From Chlorella sorokiniana (Eukaryota > Chlorophyta > Trebouxiophyceae > Chlorellales > Chlorellaceae), in NCBI GenBank assembly GCA_025917655.1, contig CP084613.1:3722001-3786000 (forward strand): 64,000 nt of DNA. Reading direction: 5' to 3'. The notes beneath the pieces are model-generated. The model was given only the letters and a program-made list of their open reading frames with translations, did no database searches and was not told where the DNA came from. Made by a program: the position numbers and the translations under genes. This document shows, one piece after another, positions 57,532 through 64,000 of the stretch (position 1 is the first letter of the stretch; every line of letters starts with the position of its first letter).

Positions 57532-57879
57532 AGGAGATGAGAGGTGCAATCGTATGCCTCGGTAGGGACAGCTATATGGCGATGGCTGCATTGGGCGATG
57601 GTGAGAACACGAGGGCTGGAAAGGTGGGAGAGGATTCCGAGCTGGCAGTTGATGGGGCCATTTGGCCTTTATGCGGCCAGATAGTTCTCCTGCTGTATCA
57701 TTTAACACCAATACGGGCGCAACCGCGCTGCAAGAGCGTGTTACGCCCTGACAACGTTGGGGGTCTGCCCAGGCTCCCTTGCCCCCTGCAGCCTGGGCCT
57801 CATCGGACAGGAACCCAAGAAACTACAGAAATCGCTGAAGCCGCCAGCAAGGCTCATTCAGCGCTGCCACGTTCCTCTA

Positions 57880-57934
57880 CCGCGCATAGCTGATGGCACA
57901 CACCCCCTGCCGCGCATAGCTCATGGCACACACC
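57880..57934. repeat. Two-unit 30-base direct repeat
   Basis: CCGCGCATAGCT(G/C)ATGGCACACACC is repeated with a 30-base period and one difference, about 500 bases upstream of the oxidase start. Confidence 0.85.
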
Positions 57935-58403
57935 GCTTCGCTGGCGTGGCACATACACCATGCACTCTGCCGCGAGGCGGGAAGTCCTCTCAACTCTGGC
58001 CCTGCGTGTCCTACCTGCTCCATCACACCTCCTTGACGCCTTGTCTGAGCTGGACAGAGCCGGCTTTCGGCCTGCAGCTTACCACGACATGCCAGGCGTG
58101 CTGTGAGCTCACCACAGCACGTGCCGCCCATCCGGCACGCTTGGCCCGCCTATCCCCCACCGCCATAAAGGCATCGTTCAGCATCAACGTAAAATCAACC
58201 ATGCATGTTCAGTCCCATCATTTTAGGCCAAAGTGCAGCAGGAACGCTGGACTCTCGTTCACACCCGCGGCACAGGATGCGCAGCCGCCAGAACGAGATC
58301 GCGGCGCCACCCACATCATTGCCCGAGGCACCCGACGACAATGCATTGCTGGAGGCTGTCGCTTCCCAAATTTTCTTGTGCACTAGGCGTCGTTCCAGCA
58401 GAC

Positions 58404-60428
58404 ATGGGGGCCGCCGCTGCGTGTGCAAAGATGCCCTGCAAGGTGGGGGTGGAGGCAAGGCGCAACAACCGCGAAATAGCGACCCATACCGCGTCACTGC
58501 GCTGTCGACATCGCGGATGGGGCGGAAGGCCTGCGGGTGTGTCGAGCTACCCAGCGGAACGGCGGCGGTGCTCGGCACCTCTCGCCACAGCTATGCAGCA
58601 GCAGTCCCGAGCGGCAGTGTGCGGCAGTTTTGAGGAGTACATCCTAGACCTGCAACAGCACATCATTGCCACGGCAGAGGAGCTGGATGGCAGCGGCGCC
58701 AAGTTTGTCCACGATCGCTGGAGCCGCAACCCATCCGACCCCAACGCCGGCTACGGCATCACATCCGGTGTGGATGGGCCGGAGAGGGGTGCCTTTCATG
58801 CCACACACAAGCAGGTTGCAGGCTACCACAGCGCAGGGAGTTTTGCAGTCGCCTTCCAGCGCCCCGCACTCAGCCAGCGCTGCCGCCGCTCGTGCATGCT
58901 GCTGCAGTGCTGGAGGGCGGCGCGGTGCTGGAGAAGGCGGCGGCCAACATTTCCGTGGTGGCGGGCGTGCTGTCCGCGGAGCGCGCCAGGGCGATGAGCA
59001 GCCGGGGGCGCGATGTCATAGACCCGGCTGGCGGGCAGCGCTACTCTGGTGGGCCTGGATGCTTGGGTGCTTGCTTGTAGCGAGGGCCGCCCTGAATGCT
59101 TACGGCTGCCAGGGCCGGCCACCTTGGTGCTGGGTTGAGCCGACCCTGAAGCTTCCCCGGCCTGCAGCGGCAGCGATGAGCCTGGTGTTCCACTCGGCGC
59201 ACCCATTCATCCCCACGCTGCGCGCCGATGTCCGCCTGTTCGAGGTGCTGCTGTGCCCCCTCCTCGCCAGCCCTTGCCTACTCCGCCTGCTGTGTGCGGC
59301 AACGCGGCGTGTGTGAATGTGCGCTTCTACGGCTTTGCAACAGCCTTGTGCGATTTGTGCCTCTCCGACACCATCCCAACCCTGCCCCCGGGGTCACCCA
59401 CACCCACACACACCTACCCCCAACGCAGGTTGCTGGCCAGACCTGGTACGGCGGCGGCTGCGACCTAACCCCCCTTCTACCTTGTTGACGACGACGTGCG
59501 CGGCTTCCACTCCTTCTGGAAGCAGCTCTGCGACCGACACAGCCCCCAGGTGTGCAGGGCAGCTCGTGCCTCTGTGGATCTTTGCTCCAGGGGGCTGAGC
59601 CAGGGTCCTCCTGCGGGCCTCCTACAGAGTAGCGCTGCTGTTGGCAGCCTCGTGACGAGGCTCCTCTTCCCATGACAGAGCGCGCGCAAGTTGCGCTTTG
59701 AGAACATACCCTTCCCACTGCTGCCCTTTTCCCTGTCTGATTAAGATCTTGCCATCGCTTTGTCCCGCCCTGTTACCGCAGCTTTACCCCGAGTTCAAGG
59801 CCTGGTGCGACCGATACTTCTACATCCCCGCCCGCCGCGAGCACCGTGGCGTGGGCGGCCTCTTCTTTTGACGACGTTGCGGCGGGGGAGGCGGCAGGCT
59901 ATGATGTGGAGCAGGTGTGTTGTCAGGGCGGATGCGTCCCAACTGAGAAGAAGCGGGAGGAGGCGAGGCTGCGTCAAAGGATATAACCTGTGGTTGAGCC
60001 TGCACCACCCCTCCCTCCTCCCCCACAGTTTGTTCGGGATGTGGGACACGGCATCCTGCCCAGCTGGGCACCCATTGTGGAGGCGCGGCGAGCGCAGCCC
60101 TTCACCGAGGAGCAGCGGCAATGGCAGCTGTTGAGAAGGGGGCGGTACCTGGAGTTCAACCTGCTGTATGATCGCGGGGTCAAGTTCGGGCTGGATGGTG
60201 GCAGGTGGGTGCAGTTTTGTCCTGCTTTGCATCGTGCGGCTGCCAACAGAGCCTGCTGGCGAACACGGTAGCCAAATGGATGGCTGCGTCCCCACCCCAT
60301 CTCAGGGTGGAGAGCATCATGGTCTCAGCGCCGCCCCTCATTGCATGGCAATACAACGTGCGGCCGGCCCCGGGTCTGAGGAGGAACGGCTTGAGCAAGT
60401 GCTGCGGCAGCCACGCGAATGGGTGTGA
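58404..60428 (+). CDS. CPX1: Coproporphyrinogen III oxidase, oxygen-dependent (HemF type), plastid
   Basis: Converts coproporphyrinogen III to protoporphyrinogen IX in haem and chlorophyll synthesis. The start at ATG 58404 gives a basic leader with Cys and Arg; a shorter form could start at the [20 protein letters not shown] methionine. Family segments in order: [12 protein letters not shown] (about 58699), [20 protein letters not shown] (58908), [20 protein letters not shown] (59178), YGGGCDLTP (about 59448), [38 protein letters not shown] then RGVGGLFF (59784-59869), [20 protein letters not shown] (60031), [20 protein letters not shown] (60135) and [20 protein letters not shown] (60307). 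Slips: one extra C at 59469-59474, one extra T at 59866-59869, one missing C at 60368-60371. After the last, the expected end, [16 protein letters not shown], stops at 60428. It is convergent with the thiolase. Confidence 0.94.
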
Positions 60429-60834
60429 GGCAGCCTGCGGCAGATCTGGAGCCTCAAATGATGCAGAGCTGCCGCGAGCACTTGCTGCAGAGCATCGACG
60501 TATGCGCTGTGTCACCGGATCACTAGATTCTTACACGCTACGAGGGTGGCAGGCGCTGCAGGGGTATCAAGCGCGGCATGAAGCCAGGGCGGGCCAAAGG
60601 GGAGGGGCTTGCCGGCGGGAAAAAATGGGAGGTGGGTGCGCACTAGGGGGAGGGGGTTGCTGCTCGGCGGTCAAAATTCATTTCACTAAACGCTGACGTC
60701 AAAACTGGGCTGGACAGGCACGCGCTAGTATACATGCAGAGGGGTTGGCGGCATATGGTTTATAGGAGGCGCCTGCGCAGGGCAGGTGCAGATATAGGAG
60801 GCAGGGAGGCTCGCCCTTGCATAGCTGTCGTCCG
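60429..60834. other. Convergent 3' region
   Basis: About 400 bases between the oxidase (+) and thiolase (-) stops. No gene is seen. Confidence 0.4.
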
Positions 60835-63699
60835 TCACGCTGCCTGCGCGTCGCGGCTGAGGCCCGTGCGCTGGGTGGGCACCGCGCTGCGGGGGCCGCA
60901 TCCACCTCACCGCCGCGCTCAAACACGGCGGCGGCGCCCATGCCGCTGCCGATGCACATGGACACCACGCCAAAGCGGGCCGCCTTGCCGCGCCGCTGCA
61001 TCTCGTACAGCAGAGTGGCGGTCTGCAGCGGGGGAGGGCAAGTGAGGAAAGGTGAAGCGCGGTACCTGTGTGTGCACCAAGCCTGGCTGCCTGCAGACAC
61101 CAGGGCTTTGCTGCTGCCTCAGGGCTGCCCTGCAGGGCCTGCAGGGCCCAGGCCGGCCTCACCTGGCGCGCGCCGGTGCAGCCCAGCGGGTGGCCCAGCG
61201 CAATGGCGCCGCCGTTGGGGTTCACCCTGTCCATGTCCAGCCCCAGCTTGTTCACGCTGTATGTGGCCTGCACGGGGGATGTTTGGGGGGGAGAGGGCGT
61301 GGCAGTGCGTGTGTGTGTGTGTGGGGGCGATTTTGGGGGGCTGGAGGCAGGCAGGCCTTGAAGGGCCTTCTTCACCCCGGCACCACTCGTGCACCTTTCC
61401 CACATCCACGCCCCCATGCAGCCTCCATGCAAGCTTGGCACAGCCGCCCCGCCTGCAGCGCTTGCCTGGGAGGCGAAGGCCTCGTTGATCTCGTACACGT
61501 CGACGTCGTCCAGCGCCAGCCCCGCCATCTCCACCGCCGCTGGGATGGCCACGGCGGGGCCGATGCCCATCACCGCCGGCGGCACGCCCACCGCGGCAAA
61601 GGAGCGGAAGATGCCCAGCACGGGCAGGCCGCGGCGGTCGGCCTCGCGCCGCGTCATCAGCATCACCGCCGCGGCGCCGTCCGTCACCTGGGGGGGAGAG
61701 GGGGTGGTGCGAATGGGAGGGCAATGGGCATGGTTGCGGGCAGCAAATGCCTTCATCGCGGCAGCAGCTGCCTTCATGGGAGTCGTGGATTTCATGCAGG
61801 CACAGCAGGTGCGCGCGCTGCACCCAATGCAAAGCCGCCGGCCCTGCGCCCAGACAGCGCCCCGCACCTGGCTGCTGTTGCCCGCGGTGGTGGAGCCGCC
61901 CTTCTTGAACACGGGCTTGAGCTGGCCCAGCGAGGCAGGGGTGGTGCCGGGGCGGATGCCGTCGTCCTGGTCAATCACCACGCGACGCTCCTCTCCTGCA
62001 TGGGGGAGCCGCGGAGGGAGCAGCCAGCAAGCCCAGTCACGCACAGAGGAGCAGAGAGGCACAGCATGATGCAGCGCTGCGGAACAAACACATAGATAGG
62101 ATTCAAAATGGCCCCACTGCTATGTGCCCCAACCTGACGCTGTTTTCCGCAGCCCTGCTGCTGTGGCCGGACGCAGGCCACCCTGCCACCATCGCAGCGG
62201 CGGTGCCAGCATTCAGCTCCACACTCACCTGTCTTGGGGTCCTTCAGCACAGTCTCCACGGGCACAATCTCGTCGCGGAAGCGGCCCGCGGCCTGGGCGG
62301 CGGCCGCCAACGCGTGGGAGCGTGCGGCAAAGCGGTCCTGCTCCTCGCGCGACACGCCGTACTGGGCCGCCACGTTCTCAGACGTGATGCCTGGCGAGCA
62401 GGGCAGCGGTGGGTGGTGGTGCTGTGTGTGTATGCAGGCCAGTGTGGTGTGGACGGGCAGGGAACGAGCGTGCAGAGCGCTGGCGCGACGCCAGCGTGCC
62501 AGAAGGCATGCGGCACTCTGCAGGCCGCAAGCACCCCGCAGGTGCGCAGAGCGGGACAGCTGCGGCGCCCAGCCCAGCAGCAGCGGCTCACCCATGGGCA
62601 GCAGGCAGTCCTGGGCGCACTGGCTCTCCGCGACCCGCGGGTTCACGGCCCCCTCCCACGACATGGGGTTGGTGGTCATGGATTCAACGCCGCCCGCAAT
62701 GCCGATGGTGTAGTAACCGGCACGGATGGAGGCCGCAACCTCGGCAATCGCCTGGAGGCCTGCGGCGGAGCAGGGGGCAGGGAGGGCAGGCATGCTTGGC
62801 AGGGCTGCAGCACAAGGAGGCGCCGCGAGCCGCACCCAGGCTGCCACCCTGGCTCAAACCGCGGCAGAGACTGCAGAAAGGCATGCCAGCGGGGCGGGCC
62901 GCGGTTCGGAAAGCCCCCCGCGGCGCCGCCCACCCGAGGAGCACTGGCGGTTGACGGTGTGCACCGGCACGCTGTCTGGGAAGCCCGCCAGGAACATGGC
63001 GATGCGACACTCGTTGGCGCGCTGGCTGGAGGGGCCCATCACGCTGCCAAAGCACACATCACCCACAGCCTGCACCCACGCAATGTGTGTGTGGGGTGGA
63101 AAGGGGGGCTTCAGCGCGTCGTCGACGTCACGTGGGTGCAATAGGCTGTCAACAGCTGCCAGCCTTCCTGCCTGAACACAGGCAGCGTATGCCACGCAAT
63201 GCATCCCACTGGCGTAGCTTGCAAGCTGCTGTCGCAAGCTTTTTCCCCAACACCAGCTGGCCGGGAAGCAGAGCCCTGCACACCTCGGGCTCGACACCAG
63301 AGCGGCGGATGGTATCCTTCAGCACGGCGGCAATGAGGTCGTCCACAGGCGTGTCTTTGAAGCCGCCGCGCTTGGCCTTGCACAGCGCCGTGCGGCATGC
63401 AGACACGACGACAACGTCGTCGCCAGACACAGGTCGCCGCTCGTAGGCGGCCGAGTCGCCGGCAGAGGTGGGCTGGGCGGCCAGGGGCGGCTGGCCGGGG
63501 GCTGAGGGGGCCTGTGGGGAGTCAGCAGCGGCCAGCACAGTGGCGGACGTGGGCCAAGCATGAGCGTGGAGGGGCGCGGGGCGCATGCGTCACGGGTTGA
63601 GCTGATTGGTTTCGGGGCGCAGCGAGGGCAACGCATCTTGCTCACCGCTGCACCCAAGTGGCCCAGGAGGACGGCCTGACGTTGCTGTACCCGATGCAT
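60835..63699 (-). CDS. Peroxisomal 3-ketoacyl-CoA thiolase with PTS2 signal
   Basis: Last step of beta-oxidation: cleaves 3-ketoacyl-CoA with CoA. The minus-strand ATG at 63699 starts [27 protein letters not shown] (63655-63681) fits the PTS2 pattern R-(L/I/Q)-x5-H-L. Exons: [20 protein letters not shown] (about 63425), [20 protein letters not shown] then [11 protein letters not shown], with the nucleophilic Cys near 62944; [20 protein letters not shown] then [14 protein letters not shown] (about 62755-62660); [40 protein letters not shown] then [53 protein letters not shown] (about 61470); [20 protein letters not shown] (catalytic His, about 61190); and [20 protein letters not shown] (second Cys). 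The uncorrected frame runs on past the family's usual end; one more base near 60885 gives LSRDAQAA and a stop at 60835. Length fits plant KAT proteins. Confidence 0.94.
61302..61323. repeat. Intronic (GT)n microsatellite
   Basis: GTGTGTGTGTGTGTG inside a thiolase intron. Confidence 0.8.
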
Positions 63700-64000
63700 G
63701 GTTGAAGAGGGAACGGTGGGCGATAGGCGAGGGTCTGCGAGGCTGTGATTCCGCGTCTGGACTGTCGGCAGGAGCAGACCAGCTGAAGCGCGCAAATCAG
63801 TCCACTACGGATGCCATGAGGCGTCTCTTGCCCCACCCTCACCAAATGTCGTGCCGTGTACCGCTGCTGGCATGCCTGGGCTTGAACACGCGGTTTCCGC
63901 TGCAATAGTCCTTCATTCGCTGGTAAATACATACCGAAGCATCGAGAATGCGCAGGCCGCATTAATCAGTCCGGTCCCAACACTTGCACTGCCCGACTCT
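63700..64000. other. Upstream region of the thiolase gene
   Basis: About 300 bases at the right edge. It holds the thiolase promoter and 5' UTR. No further gene is supported. Confidence 0.35.

Larger units (their letters stand above)
57466..58403. other. Divergent upstream region (small plastid gene / coproporphyrinogen oxidase)
   Basis: 938 bases with no supported gene. Besides the palindrome at 57498, a direct repeat, CCGCGCATAGCT(G/C)ATGGCACACACC, occurs at 57880 and 57910, followed by a third partial unit, GGCACATACACC, near 57948. The 58205-58403 part could hold 5' UTR or an alternative N-terminus of the oxidase. Confidence 0.4.

Noticed and set aside
58205-58633. ORF from an ATG at 58205 as the oxidase N-terminus
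   Set aside because: It is in a different frame from [10 protein letters not shown] and would need an unsupported junction. The in-frame ATG at 58404 is simpler.

Overview
The window reads as nuclear DNA of a GC-rich green alga, most likely a Chlorella-like trebouxiophyte. Genes are densely packed and carry many short GT-AG introns, often with GTGAG donors and GCAG acceptors. Several proteins have plastid- or peroxisome-type targeting ends. The content is plant-like: a Shaker-type K+ channel with ankyrin repeats, coproporphyrinogen oxidase, a PTS2 thiolase, a starch-binding coiled-coil protein and an organellar release factor. No tRNA, rRNA, CRISPR array or complete mobile element was recognised. 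All exon limits were read by eye.

Layout. 1-8860 is a local duplication zone. Two tandem copies (A, cut by the left edge, and B) of an unrecognised five-exon gene flank an inverted, internally deleted copy (C), a short degenerate piece (D) and two orphan ORF regions. 8875-14900 holds a divergent pair: a DUF819-type membrane protein (-) and an unrecognised multi-spanning membrane protein (+). 15568-21500 is the K+ channel (+). 21870-22957 holds two closely spaced minus genes, an O6-alkylguanine-DNA alkyltransferase and a COA3-like protein, divergent from a ketopantoate-reductase-like plastid protein (23132-24955, +). Next come a tudor-like basic protein (-), the starch-binding protein (+), release factor 1 (-) and a rhodanese (-). 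34392-40340 is an S1-domain gene (+) whose ~2 kb intron appears to contain a complete gene on the opposite strand (35906-37275). It is followed by an AAA+ ATPase (40550-44819, +) and a GATA factor (45270-47588, +). The right third holds an ABCG half-transporter (-), a one-thioredoxin-domain PDI (-), a small thylakoid-type protein (-), coproporphyrinogen oxidase (+) and peroxisomal 3-ketoacyl-CoA thiolase (-).

The genes do not form one pathway. Plastid functions recur: haem/chlorophyll precursor synthesis, translation termination, an S1 RNA-binding protein, starch binding and a thylakoid-type protein. Neighbours are often divergent or convergent with short gaps.

A technical point matters for any reader. 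In more than a dozen places, across unrelated conserved genes, the reading frame slips by one base, usually at a short G, C, A or T run, most often as if one base were missing. I read these as base-calling or assembly errors and not as pseudogenes. Gene ends below follow the family-consistent frame, and each slip is noted where it matters.
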